From NCBI GenBank assembly GCA_964355545.1, contig CAYHEK010000036.1:1-14363 (forward strand): a stretch of DNA of 14,363 nucleotides, written 5' to 3'. A program made the position numbers and the translations under genes. Shown piece after piece: positions 1-6,981 of the stretch. The DNA is from JAPLGE01 sp964355545 (GTDB lineage: Bacteria > Bipolaricaulota > Bipolaricaulia > UBA7950 > UBA9294). The notes below the pieces were generated by a model. It was not told the origin of the DNA, did no database searches, and worked only from the letters and a program-made list of their open reading frames with translations. Every line of letters begins with the position of its first letter. Position 1 is the first letter of the stretch.

Positions 1-2227
1 GCAGGCGGTCGAACGGGCCCTCCTCAAGGTCGAGGGCGTGCGCTCGGCCGCGGTCGACCTCCTCGCCGAGCGGGCGCGGGTGAGTCACACCGGCGACGTC
101 CCGACGGAGAGGCTCGTCGCCGCGGTCGAGGCGGCCGGGTACCGAGTTGGCGAGGTCCGGCCGGCCTCGCGCGAGGACGCGGTGGAGCGCGACCTGCGCC
201 GCCTGCGCGAGGCACGGCGCCGCGCGCTCCTCGCCTGGGCGCTCGTCCTTCCGATCCTCGGCTGGATGGTCCCGGAGATGGCCCTGGGGGTCATGTGGCC
301 GAGCCCCCTCGTCTTTCACATCTTGATGGTCCTCCTCGCCGCGCCGGCCCTCTTCGTCGTCGGCTGGCCGACCCTCCGCGCCGGGGTCCGGGCCGGCCTT
401 CACCTCTCCCCGACGATGGACACCCTGATCACCCTGGGCACGGGCGTCTCCTTCGTCACAGGGCTCGTCGCCGTCTTGGCGGAGCTCGGAAAGGCGCCGC
501 GGATCCTCGACTACGCCGGGATCTCTGCGATGATCATGGCCTTCCATCTCACCGGCCGCTCGATCGAGGCCTCGGCGCGCGGGAGGGCCTCCCAAGCGAT
601 CAAGCGGCTCCTCACCCTCGGCGCGAAGACGGCGCGGGTCCTTCGCGACGGAGCGGAGGTTGAGGTCCCGATCGAGGCGGTCGTGGCGGGCGACTTTCTC
701 GTCGTCCGTCCGGGAGAGAAGGTCCCGACCGACGGGGTGGTCGAGTCCGGGACAAGCCACCTCGACGAGTCGATCGTCACCGGCGAGTCGATGCCGGTGA
801 AGCGGGGCCCTGGGGAGCGTGTGATTGGGGCGACCCTCAACCGGGAGGGGCTCCTCCGCGTCCGCGCGACCGGCGTGGGCGAGGAGACCTTCCTCGCCCA
901 GGTCGTCCGCCTGGTCGAGGAGGCGCAAGGGACGAAGGTCCCCATCCAGGCCTTCGCCGACCGGGTGACCGCGGTCTTCGTCCCCGTCGTCCTCGGGGTC
1001 GCCCTCCTCACCTTGGTCCTCTGGCTCGCCCTCCCCGGTCCCCTCGTCGCCCTCTCGCGCGTGGCGAGCGGGGTCCTTCCCTGGGTCGACCCGACCCTCT
1101 CACCCCTCTCGCTCGCCCTCTTCGCCGCGGTCGCCGTCCTCGTCATCGCCTGCCCGTGCGCCCTGGGGCTCGCCACGCCGACCGCCCTCATGGTCGGAAG
1201 CGGGATCGGCGCGGAGAACGGGATCCTCATCCGCTCCGGCGAGGCGATCCAGACGATGAACGCGGTGACAGTGGTCGCCTTCGACAAGACGGGGACGATC
1301 ACCGAGGGGCGGCCGGGCGTGACCGACCTCGTCGCGTTCCAGGGGACGGAGGAGGAGCTTCTCTTCCTTGCGGCGAGTGTCGAGGTGGGCTCGGAGCACC
1401 CGCTTGGGGAGGCGATCGTCGCCGAGGCCCGGCGCCGCGGGATCGAGCCGCTGCCGGTCGAGGGGTTCGCCTCCGCGGTCGGGAGAGGCGTGCGCGGGCG
1501 AGTGGAGGGAGAGGAAATCCTTGTGGGGAGCGCGGACTTCCTCACGGAGGAGGGGATCGCGCTTTGTAGCGCGCGAGGGGAGATCGCTCGTCTCGAGGAG
1601 GAGGCGAAGACGATCGTCCTCGTCGCGACGCGGAGCCGCGGCCTCGTCGGCGCGGTCGGGGTCGCCGATCGGGTGAAGGAGGGCGCGGCCGCGGCGATCG
1701 GGGAACTCTCTCGCCTCGGACTCGCGCCGGTCCTCCTCACTGGCGATAACGAACAGACGGCCCGGGCGATCGCCCGGCTCGTGGGGATCGACCGCGTCGT
1801 CGCCCGGCTCCTGCCGGGCGAGAAGGTCGCGGCGATCGAGCGGCTCAAGGCTAGAGGAGAGACGGTGGCGATGGTCGGGGACGGGATCAACGACGCCCCG
1901 GCGCTCAAGGCGGCGAACGTGGGGATTGCGATCGGAACCGGAACAGACGTCGCGATCGAGGCGGCCGACGTGACCCTCGCCGCGGGCGACCTCGCGGCCG
2001 CGGTGAGGGCGGTGCTCCTTGCGCGGGCGACCTTCCGCAAGATTCGGCAAAACCTCTTCTGGGCGTTTTTCTACAATGTGGTTGCGATCCCGATTGCGAT
2101 GCTTGGTCTCCTTCACCCCCTCGTCGCCGAGGCGGCGATGGCCTTCTCCTCGATTAACGTCGTCACGAACTCAAGCCGCCTCCGCCGGATCGACCTCTTG
2201 AGGCGGCGGAGCGGCCCGCCTCGATAA
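1..2227 (+). CDS. copA: Cu+-exporting P1B-type ATPase, 5'-partial
   Basis: An integral membrane ATPase that exports Cu+ (or Ag+), cut by the left window edge. The frame is open from base 2 (741 residues visible), and the first ~50 residues are the back part of an HMA metal-binding domain, so the CxxC motif and true start lie upstream; the GTG at 38 is an internal Val. Next come two pairs of membrane helices, the actuator-domain TGES loop (~260-263), a TM pair, the CPC copper-binding motif (~384-386), the DKTG phosphorylation site (Asp ~428), the HP dipeptide of the nucleotide domain (~466) and GDGINDAP (~626-633). The last helices carry the YN and M-x-x-SS elements typical of the Cu+ subgroup. 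No copper regulator or chaperone is visible in the window. The family call is firm; Cu+ over other metals rests on these TM motifs. Confidence 0.95.
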   Translation, partial: QAVERALLKVEGVRSAAVDLLAERARVSHTGDVPTERLVAAVEAAGYRVGEVRPASREDAVERDLRRLREARRRALLAWALVLPILGWMVPEMALGVMWPSPLVFHILMVLLAAPALFVVGWPTLRAGVRAGLHLSPTMDTLITLGTGVSFVTGLVAVLAELGKAPRILDYAGISAMIMAFHLTGRSIEASARGRASQAIKRLLTLGAKTARVLRDGAEVEVPIEAVVAGDFLVVRPGEKVPTDGVVESGTSHLDESIVTGESMPVKRGPGERVIGATLNREGLLRVRATGVGEETFLAQVVRLVEEAQGTKVPIQAFADRVTAVFVPVVLGVALLTLVLWLALPGPLVALSRVASGVLPWVDPTLSPLSLALFAAVAVLVIACPCALGLATPTALMVGSGIGAENGILIRSGEAIQTMNAVTVVAFDKTGTITEGRPGVTDLVAFQGTEEELLFLAASVEVGSEHPLGEAIVAEARRRGIEPLPVEGFASAVGRGVRGRVEGEEILVGSADFLTEEGIALCSARGEIARLEEEAKTIVLVATRSRGLVGAVGVADRVKEGAAAAIGELSRLGLAPVLLTGDNEQTARAIARLVGIDRVVARLLPGEKVAAIERLKARGETVAMVGDGINDAPALKAANVGIAIGTGTDVAIEAADVTLAAGDLAAAVRAVLLARATFRKIRQNLFWAFFYNVVAIPIAMLGLLHPLVAEAAMAFSSINVVTNSSRLRRIDLLRRRSGPPR
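2198..2227 (+). terminator. possible terminator hairpin at copA 3' end
   Basis: GAGGCGG (2200-2206) is the exact reverse complement of CCGCCTC (2216-2222), with a 9-nt loop; a U-G and a U-A pair can extend the stem to 2198/2224. It lies in the last copA codons, just before the stop. A pyrimidine-rich, T-rich stretch (about 2237-2277) follows but does not abut the stem, so this is not a textbook intrinsic terminator. Confidence 0.3.
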
Positions 2228-2268
2228 GGTTCGTCGGTTTCCCTTCTTTTCCCTCTTTTTTGATCACC

Positions 2269-2298
2269 TTGTTTTTTCGTCGAGGCGCGGCCTATAAT
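2269..2298 (+). promoter_or_regulatory. sigma70-type promoter of the fbp-hpt-tsaD operon
   Basis: TTGTTT (2269-2274), an 18-bp spacer, then a perfect TATAAT (2293-2298). Transcription should start near 2305, giving a leader of about 57 nt before the ATG at 2362. It stands out against the GC-rich surroundings. It also argues against starting the gene at the in-frame TTG at 2260, which lies upstream of the promoter. Confidence 0.7.
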
Positions 2299-2301
2299 GC
2301 G

Positions 2302-2313
2302 CCACCTAGGTGG
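2302..2313. promoter_or_regulatory. perfect 12-bp palindrome at the predicted +1, candidate operator
   Basis: CCACCTAGGTGG is a perfect inverted repeat starting 4 bp after the -10 box and covering the predicted transcription start. A dimeric repressor bound here would block initiation. Operator function is inferred from position and symmetry only; no regulator is encoded nearby. Confidence 0.35.
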
Positions 2314-2361
2314 ATTCTCTTGCCGGACGGCATCGATCACTCACGCGGAGGTGGAGAGGGA

Positions 2362-3462
2362 ATGGAGCTTACCTTAACGGCGATCAAGGCGGACGTGGGG
2401 AGCATCGGGGGGCACCTTGCGCCGAGCCGGGACCTCCTTACGCGGGTCGAGGAGGTCGTCGTCGAGGATGGGAAGGACTTCGTCTTGGACCACTTCGTTG
2501 GGCACACGGGCGACGACATCGCCCTCCTCCTCACTCACGAGCGAGGGAGGGGGAGCGAGGCGGTCCATCGCCTCGCCTGGGAGGCGTTCATGGCCGGGAC
2601 GAAGGTGGCGAAGGCCCAGGGGCTCTACGGCGCGGGACAGGACCTCTTGAAGGACGCCTTCGCCGGGAACGTGCGCGGCCTCGGCCCGGCGGTGGCGGAG
2701 CTTTCTTTCAAGGAACGGGAGAGCGAGCCTTTCCTCCTCTTCACGGCGGACAAGACCGAACCGGGGGCGTACAACCTCCCCCTCTACCTTGCCTTCGCTG
2801 ACCCGATGTACAACTCCGGCCTCATCCTCTCTCCCGAGGTGGGGAAGGGGTTTGTCTTCGTCGTGATGGACGTCGAGCACACGCACGGGGACCGGCGGGT
2901 CGAGCTTTCTACACCCGAGGAGGCCTACGACCTCGCCGCGCTTTTGCGCGACAACGGACGGTTCGTGGTGGAGTCGATCCGCTCCCGCGCCGATGGCGAA
3001 GAGGCCGTTGCCGCGAGCACGACGCGCCTGCGCAACATCGCGGGGAAATACGTCGGCAAGGACGACCCGATCCTCCTTGTCCGCGCGCAGAAGAGCTTCC
3101 CCGCGACCGGGGAGATCCTCGCCCCGTTCGCGATCGGACACTTCGTCGCCGGGTTCATGCGCGGGAGCCACATCGGCCCCCTGATGCCGGTCAAAGCCGG
3201 GACCGGGGTCTCCTTCTTCGACGGCCCGCCGATCGTCTCCTGCCTTGCCTTCTCCGTGCACGAGGGGAGGCTGACCGAGCCGGTCGACGCCTTCGATCAC
3301 CCCTACTGGGACTGGGTGCGGGCGAGGGTCGCGGAGAAGGCCCACGCCATTCGGGAGCAGGGGTTCTTCGGCGCGGCCATGCTCCCCTACTCCGACCTCG
3401 AGTACGGGGGGATCAAGGAGAGGATGAAGAAGCTAGAGGGGAGATTCCGCGTCGATCGCTAG
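2362..3462 (+). CDS. fbp: bifunctional fructose-1,6-bisphosphate aldolase/phosphatase (archaeal type V FBPase)
   Basis: A cytosolic gluconeogenic enzyme that condenses DHAP and glyceraldehyde-3-phosphate to FBP and hydrolyses it to fructose-6-phosphate, so it works only in the anabolic direction. The family is known from most archaea and deep-branching, often thermophilic or autotrophic bacteria. The 366-residue length is normal. The N-terminal K-A-D-V-G-S-I-G-G-H places Asp11 and His18 at the metal-ligand positions, followed by an Asp pair at 51-52. The Y-V-G-K segment gives Tyr230 and Schiff-base Lys233 (Tyr229/Lys232 in characterised archaeal enzymes), and the C-terminal L-E-Y supplies Tyr348, so both activities should be intact. 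The ATG at 2362 was chosen because GGAGGTGG lies ~7-14 nt upstream and the family N-terminus starts there. It is the first gene of the operon with hpt, 20 nt ahead of it. Confidence 0.95.
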   Translation: MELTLTAIKADVGSIGGHLAPSRDLLTRVEEVVVEDGKDFVLDHFVGHTGDDIALLLTHERGRGSEAVHRLAWEAFMAGTKVAKAQGLYGAGQDLLKDAFAGNVRGLGPAVAELSFKERESEPFLLFTADKTEPGAYNLPLYLAFADPMYNSGLILSPEVGKGFVFVVMDVEHTHGDRRVELSTPEEAYDLAALLRDNGRFVVESIRSRADGEEAVAASTTRLRNIAGKYVGKDDPILLVRAQKSFPATGEILAPFAIGHFVAGFMRGSHIGPLMPVKAGTGVSFFDGPPIVSCLAFSVHEGRLTEPVDAFDHPYWDWVRARVAEKAHAIREQGFFGAAMLPYSDLEYGGIKERMKKLEGRFRVDR

Positions 3463-3482
3463 AGACTCGGTGGAGAACGACC

Positions 3483-4064
3483 TTGGGAAAGGGACGGATT
3501 GAAGAGAGGGTGGCGCGGGTCCTCTATAGCGCGCAGGAGATCCGCGCGCGGGAGTGCGAACTCGGGGAGAGGATCTCGCGCGACTACGGCCCCGGGGGAA
3601 TCGGCCGGGACCCTCTCGGCCGGCCGCCGGTCCTAGTCTGCGTCCTCCACGGGGCCCTCGTCTTCATGGCCGACCTCGTGCGCGAGATCCCGACGGAGAT
3701 CGAATACGACTTCATCTGCGTCGCCTCCTACGGGGCGGGGACCTCGCCCACCGGGCCGGCTTGCCTGGTGAAGGACCTCGACCGGTCGATCGAGGGTCGG
3801 GACGTCCTGATCGTCGAGGACATCATCGACACCGGACACACGATCGACCACTTGAAACGCGCCTTCGCTGCGCGAGGCCCCTCCTCGGTCCGCGTCGCTA
3901 CCCTGATCGACAAGGCCGTCCGGCGGGAGGTCCCGGTCGAGATCGACTACGTGGGGTTTGTCCTCAACGACGACGAGTTCATCGTCGGCTACGGGATGGA
4001 CTACGCCGAGCTCTATCGCAACCTTCCCTACATTGGGGTCCTGAAGCCGGGCGTCATTCGATGA
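3483..4064 (+). CDS. hpt: hypoxanthine(-guanine) phosphoribosyltransferase
   Basis: A purine-salvage enzyme that transfers phosphoribose from PRPP to hypoxanthine or guanine, making IMP or GMP. At 193 residues it has the usual size. The N-terminal strand V-L-H-G-A-L-V-F-M-A-D-L is family-typical. The PRPP loop V-E-D-I-I-D-T-G-H-T (~111-120) carries the acidic Glu112-Asp113 pair, and the C-terminal part (V-G-Y-G-M-D-Y ... R-N-L-P-Y-I-G-V-L-K-P) matches bacterial Hpt closely. The start is a TTG preceded by GGTGGAG at 7-nt spacing; no ATG is available near the expected N-terminus. The gene sits 20 nt after fbp, and its TGA overlaps the tsaD ATG (ATGA), so it is the middle gene of a translationally coupled operon. 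Guanine versus hypoxanthine preference cannot be told from sequence. Confidence 0.93.
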   Translation: MGKGRIEERVARVLYSAQEIRARECELGERISRDYGPGGIGRDPLGRPPVLVCVLHGALVFMADLVREIPTEIEYDFICVASYGAGTSPTGPACLVKDLDRSIEGRDVLIVEDIIDTGHTIDHLKRAFAARGPSSVRVATLIDKAVRREVPVEIDYVGFVLNDDEFIVGYGMDYAELYRNLPYIGVLKPGVIR

Positions 4065-5065
4065 CGTCTCCCTTCCACACCCTTGGGGTCGAGACCTCCT
4101 GCGACGAGACCGCGGTGGCGATCCTCGAGGGGGAGACGGGGGTCGTCTCGAGCCTCGTCTACTCGCAGGCGAAGCTCCACGCTCGCTACGGAGGGGTCGT
4201 CCCCGAGGTCGCCTCGCGCGATCACCTGCGCAAGCTCCCCTATCTCGTCAAGGAGGCACTGGTTCAGGCCGGGATCCAGCCAAACGACCTCTCCCTCGTC
4301 GCCGCGACCTACGGCCCGGGCCTCGTCGGCCCGCTCCTCGTCGGACTCTCCTACGGGAAGGGAGTCGCCTTCGCTCGGGAGATCCCGTTCATCGGGGTGA
4401 ACCACCTCGAGGGGCACCTCTTCGCGCACCGCCTGAGCGCGCCCGAGGCCGCGCCGCCGTTCATGGCCCTCATCGTTTCCGGAGGCCACACGAGCCTCGT
4501 CGACGTCGCGGAGTACGGTCGCTACCGCCTCGTCGGGGCGACCGTGGACGACGCCGCGGGCGAGGCCCTGGACAAGGTGGGGAAGCTCCTCGGGATCGGC
4601 TATCCCGCCGGCGCCGAGCTCGACCGCCTCGCCCAGGTGGGCGACCCGGCCGCGATCCGCTTTCCCCGGCCGATGGAAGGGTCGGCCGGCTTCGACTTCA
4701 GCTTCGCCGGCCTGAAGACCGCGGTCCTCTACCACGTGCGCAAGCACCCCGGCGAGAGGGTGGAGGACGTCGCCGCCTCGTTCTTTTCGAGCGTGGGCGA
4801 CGTATTGGTTACGAAGTCGCTCGAGGCGACGCGGCGCTATCACCGCAGGAGGCTCGTGGTCGTCGGCGGCGTGGCGGCGAGCGGCCGCCTGCGCGAGACG
4901 TTCGGCCGCCGCGGGCCGGAACGCGCGATCGAGGTCCTCTTCCCATCCCTTTCCCTCTGCACGGACAACGCGGCGATGATCGCCGCCGCGGGGGCGTTCC
5001 GCCACCTTGTCCGAGGGGAGTCCCACCCCCTCTCCCTCGGGCCGGAGCCGGCGCTCTCGTTCTAG
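4061..5065 (+). CDS. tsaD: tRNA N6-adenosine threonylcarbamoyltransferase TsaD
   Basis: The catalytic subunit for t6A37 synthesis: it transfers the threonylcarbamoyl group from TC-AMP to A37 of ANN-decoding tRNAs, working with TsaB and TsaE, neither of which is in this window. At 334 residues the length is typical. Visible landmarks are the N-terminal E-T-S-C-D-E-T, the metal-binding H-L-E-G-H (His115, His119), the glycine-rich S-G-G-H-T-S, D-F-S-F-A-G-L-K-T, and the C-terminal C-T-D-N-A-A-M with metal ligand Asp302. The ASKHA fold is complete with no internal break. The ATG overlaps the hpt stop codon, so translation is probably coupled; there is no strong Shine-Dalgarno. It is the last gene of the operon and is followed 15 nt later by heptamer repeats. 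Confidence 0.96.
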   Translation: MTSPFHTLGVETSCDETAVAILEGETGVVSSLVYSQAKLHARYGGVVPEVASRDHLRKLPYLVKEALVQAGIQPNDLSLVAATYGPGLVGPLLVGLSYGKGVAFAREIPFIGVNHLEGHLFAHRLSAPEAAPPFMALIVSGGHTSLVDVAEYGRYRLVGATVDDAAGEALDKVGKLLGIGYPAGAELDRLAQVGDPAAIRFPRPMEGSAGFDFSFAGLKTAVLYHVRKHPGERVEDVAASFFSSVGDVLVTKSLEATRRYHRRRLVVVGGVAASGRLRETFGRRGPERAIEVLFPSLSLCTDNAAMIAAAGAFRHLVRGESHPLSLGPEPALSF

Positions 5066-5080
5066 GCGCGTGGGGAGTGG

Positions 5081-5122
5081 TTAGTTCTTGGTGGTTAGTG
5101 CTTGGTGCGTTGTTCTTTGAGG
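5081..5122 (+). repeat. degenerate TTAGTNN heptamer tract after tsaD
   Basis: Six consecutive 7-nt units with consensus TTAGTNN in the sense direction of tsaD, beginning 15 nt after its stop codon. Units one and three keep TTAGT; the others are decayed (TTGGT, TTGGT, GTTGT, TTTGA). Confidence 0.7.
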
Positions 5123-5196
5123 AGGCTTCGAGCGAGTGGATCAGTCCGTCAAGGATCTTTTCCGCGGTCTCCCATGGTCGCGTGGCCGCGCACTAC

Positions 5197-5231
5197 CGAC
5201 TAAGAACTAAGGACTAAGAACAAAGAACTAG
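5197..5231 (-). repeat. TTAGTNN heptamer tract after the DUF1385 gene
   Basis: Five 7-nt units read on the minus strand; three keep TTAGT and two are TTTGT and CTAGT. It starts 19 nt after the minus-strand DUF1385 stop codon and runs in that gene's sense direction, inverted relative to the tract at 5081-5122. Confidence 0.75.
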
Positions 5232-5250
5232 CCAGTGGCATGTGGAAGCG

Positions 5251-6132
5251 CTAGCGCGATCGAGCGGCCGGGGCCGCCTGCGGTGGCTCGGTGACCCGCT
5301 TCAGGGACGCGATCGCCACCTCGACCATGGCGTCGGTCGGCTCGGCCGTCGTCAGCCGCTGCATCCACAGGCCTGGCTGGGAGAGGACCCTCACCCAGAG
5401 ACGTTCCGCGTTTCCACCGCTATAGCGCAAGGCCTCGTAGGAGATCCCGGCGACGACCGGAAGGAGGAGGAGGCGCGAGAGGATCTTCAGCCACAGGGCC
5501 GGGTTTCCGGCGAGCGAGAAGACGAAGATCGCGACGACGAGGACGATCATCAGGAAGGCCGTCCCGCAGCGGGGGTGGAGGGTCGTGTGCTTCTGCGCGT
5601 TCGCGACGGTCAGTTCCTCATTCTTCTCGAAGGTGTGGACGACCTTGTGCTCGGCTCCGTGGTACTGAAAGACGCGGCGGATCTCCTTCATCCGCGAGAT
5701 CGCGATGAGGTAAACGAGGAAGAAAACGGTGCGGATCAGCCCCTCGACGAGGTTGAACAGGATGGAGTTCCCCGTGCGCAGGCCGCCGATCTGGTTCGTG
5801 AGGTAGAGCGGCAGGACGATGAACCCGCCCACTGCGAGGACGACGGCGAGGGCGAGGGTGAGGAAGGTCGTGCCCTTTCCCATCTCCTCTTCCTCGGGGA
5901 AGGCGAGCCGGGCGGAGAGGTCGAGGGCGCGGACCCCCTGGGAGAGCATGTCGTAGAAGCGGAAGAGGCCTCGGATGAACGGGAGATCTCCCAGGCGCTT
6001 GAAGTGCCGGCGGGCAGCAAGGTCACGCACGACGATCGTCCCGTCGTGGGTACGGCGAACGGCGACCGCGACGCGGTCGCCATTCTGCATCAGCACACCC
6101 TCGATGACCGCCTGTCCGCCTACCGGCGGCAT
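5251..6132 (-). CDS. DUF1385 family integral membrane protein (YqhQ-like)
   Basis: A 293-residue membrane protein of a widespread but biochemically uncharacterised family. The N-terminal G-G-Q-A-V-I-E-G-V-L-M and the central Q-Y-H-G-A-E-H-K and H-P-R-C-G-T segments are the family signatures; the conserved His, Glu and Cys suggest a metal-binding or catalytic site, but no activity is established. About four hydrophobic segments lie near residues 85-108, 120-143, 192-213 and 217-240. The gene follows rpmE by 3 nt with only a weak GGGAAG upstream of the ATG, so translation is probably coupled. Neighbourhood with rpmE is a recurrent arrangement for this family in other bacteria, which supports the call but not a function. 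Confidence 0.9.
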   Translation of the reverse strand: MPPVGGQAVIEGVLMQNGDRVAVAVRRTHDGTIVVRDLAARRHFKRLGDLPFIRGLFRFYDMLSQGVRALDLSARLAFPEEEEMGKGTTFLTLALAVVLAVGGFIVLPLYLTNQIGGLRTGNSILFNLVEGLIRTVFFLVYLIAISRMKEIRRVFQYHGAEHKVVHTFEKNEELTVANAQKHTTLHPRCGTAFLMIVLVVAIFVFSLAGNPALWLKILSRLLLLPVVAGISYEALRYSGGNAERLWVRVLSQPGLWMQRLTTAEPTDAMVEVAIASLKRVTEPPQAAPAARSR

Positions 6133-6135
6133 CGC

Positions 6136-6342
6136 CTACTTCCCTTTCTTACCGTACTTGCGCTGGAAGCGCTCCACGCGCCCCTCGGTGTCGACGAAGC
6201 GTTCCTCGCCGGTGAAGAAGGGGTGGCACTTGGAGCAGATGTCGACGTGCAGGTTCTCCTCGGTCGAGAGCGTTTCGAGCTCCGCGCCGCACCCGCAACG
6301 GATCACGGTGCGTTTCATCTCGGGATGGATTCCCTCTTTCAC
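6136..6342 (-). CDS. rpmE: 50S ribosomal protein L31, zinc-binding type
   Basis: Large-subunit protein L31, 68 residues, bridging the subunits near the central protuberance. It opens with K-E-G-I-H-P, has the C-x-C (~17/19) and C-x-x-C (~37/40) pairs that hold zinc, then H-P-F-F-T-G and a basic C-terminal tail ending K-Y-G-K-K-G-K. This is the four-cysteine (C+) type, which in other bacteria is the zinc-replete form replaced by a cysteine-less paralogue under zinc starvation; no paralogue is visible here. The start is GTG with a strong AAGGAGG 5 nt upstream that overlaps the rpsI stop codon, giving a 10-nt gap and tight coupling. Confidence 0.96.
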   Translation of the reverse strand: MKEGIHPEMKRTVIRCGCGAELETLSTEENLHVDICSKCHPFFTGEERFVDTEGRVERFQRKYGKKGK

Positions 6343-6352
6343 CGCGTCCTCC

Positions 6353-6790
6353 TTAGCGCTTCGAGTACTGCTGGCGCTTGCGCGCCTTGCGGCGGCCGTA
6401 CTTCTTCGGCTCCACTTCGCGGGCGTCGCGGGTGAGGAGGCCGGCCTGGCGCAGGGGGAGCTTGTGCTCCTCGGTCACGCCGACCAGGGCCCGCGCGATC
6501 CCTAACCGGACCGCCTCGAGCTGGCCGGTGAACCCCCCTCCCTCGACCTTGATCTTCGCGTCGAACTTCCCGACCGTCTTCGTCGCGTAGAACGGCTGTT
6601 TGAGCGTCTTCTCCAGGTGCTCGGGGGCGTTCAAGAAAGGCGAGAAGTACTCTTCCGCAGGGCGGCCGTTGATCGAGAGGACTCCTTCGCCCTCAGAGAG
6701 GTAGACCCGCGCGGTGGCGCGCTTTCGTCTCCCCACCGCGTGGACGACGTCCCCGGCCCGTTTTGGCAAACGCTTCACTTGAGGTTCCAC
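6353..6790 (-). CDS. rpsI: 30S ribosomal protein S9
   Basis: Small-subunit protein S9, 145 residues, whose C-terminal tail reaches the decoding centre and contacts P-site tRNA. Typical features are V-G-R-R-K-R-A-T-A-R-V near the N-terminus, I-N-G-R-P-A-E-E-Y-F, and the basic tail R-K-A-R-K-R-Q-Q-Y-S-K-R ending in the invariant Ser-Lys-Arg. The GTG start at 6790 was chosen because AGGAGGTG (6809-6802) lies 11 nt upstream (slightly long) and a TAG stands directly before the start codon. It is the first gene of rpsI-rpmE-DUF1385 and has its own promoter; rplM, usually immediately upstream, is not here. Confidence 0.96.
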   Translation of the reverse strand: MEPQVKRLPKRAGDVVHAVGRRKRATARVYLSEGEGVLSINGRPAEEYFSPFLNAPEHLEKTLKQPFYATKTVGKFDAKIKVEGGGFTGQLEAVRLGIARALVGVTEEHKLPLRQAGLLTRDAREVEPKKYGRRKARKRQQYSKR

Positions 6791-6822
6791 CTAAGGAAAG
6801 ACACCTCCTGGTCCGCTCATTC

Positions 6823-6835
6823 ACACGTCCCGTGT
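6823..6835 (-). promoter_or_regulatory. short hairpin in the rpsI leader
   Basis: ACACG-TCC-CGTGT is a perfect 5-bp inverted repeat with a 3-nt loop, placed in the predicted 5' leader of rpsI between the transcription start (~6838) and the Shine-Dalgarno (6809-6802). Ribosomal-protein leaders often carry autoregulatory structures, but this hairpin is small and matches no leader that I recognise. Confidence 0.25.
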
Positions 6836-6844
6836 CCAGCCCCA

Positions 6845-6873
6845 ATGATAGCGAACGGCCCGCGGCCTGTCAA
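6845..6873 (-). promoter_or_regulatory. near-consensus sigma70 promoter of rpsI-rpmE-DUF1385
   Basis: On the minus strand, perfect TTGACA (6873-6868), exactly 17 bp, then TATCAT (6850-6845). The predicted start is near 6838, giving a leader of about 48 nt before the rpsI GTG. This is the strongest promoter in the window, as expected for ribosomal protein genes. Confidence 0.8.
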
Positions 6874-6981
6874 TGCGGCCGAGGACCCCTTGGCTCTGTT
6901 CCTCCTTCCGAGTACCTTCACGGAGCGTCATCCCGTAGGCGCAAGGGAAGGGGCGATCCGGATGAGCGGAGGGAGGGTCGA

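Larger units (their letters stand above)
5066..5250. other. convergent tsaD / DUF1385 intergenic region
   Basis: This 185-nt gap between convergent genes holds no credible ORF. The two heptamer tracts near its ends form an imperfect inverted repeat of about 40-nt arms (roughly 5076-5115 against 5198-5237) around a 75-80-nt centre. No U-tract terminator is seen. The folded arms might end transcription from both sides, or mark a small palindromic element; no target-site duplication is apparent. Confidence 0.5.

Noticed and set aside
38..40. GTG at 38 as the copA start
   Set aside because: The frame is open from base 2 and the preceding codons continue an HMA domain, so the gene is cut by the window edge.
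511..2040. Long antisense ORF (509 residues) opposite copA
   Set aside because: Composition is Arg/Ser/Ala/Pro-rich with no domain, and the opposite strand encodes a fully conserved P-type ATPase; a GC-rich shadow.
2260..2361. Upstream in-frame start for the FBP aldolase/phosphatase
   Set aside because: It precedes the TATAAT promoter and adds 34 non-conserved residues; the ATG at 2362 has a strong Shine-Dalgarno and the family N-terminus.
5081..5231. CRISPR-like array
   Set aside because: Units are 7 nt with no spacers and are inverted in two tracts; there are no cas genes.
5242..6435. 397-residue plus-strand ORF opposite DUF1385 and rpmE
   Set aside because: Asp/Glu/Arg-rich low-complexity translation without motifs; it spans two well-supported minus-strand genes.
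6791..6981. Remnant of rplM upstream of rpsI
   Set aside because: No L13-like motif in any minus-strand frame; the space holds the rpsI promoter and the patatin leader.
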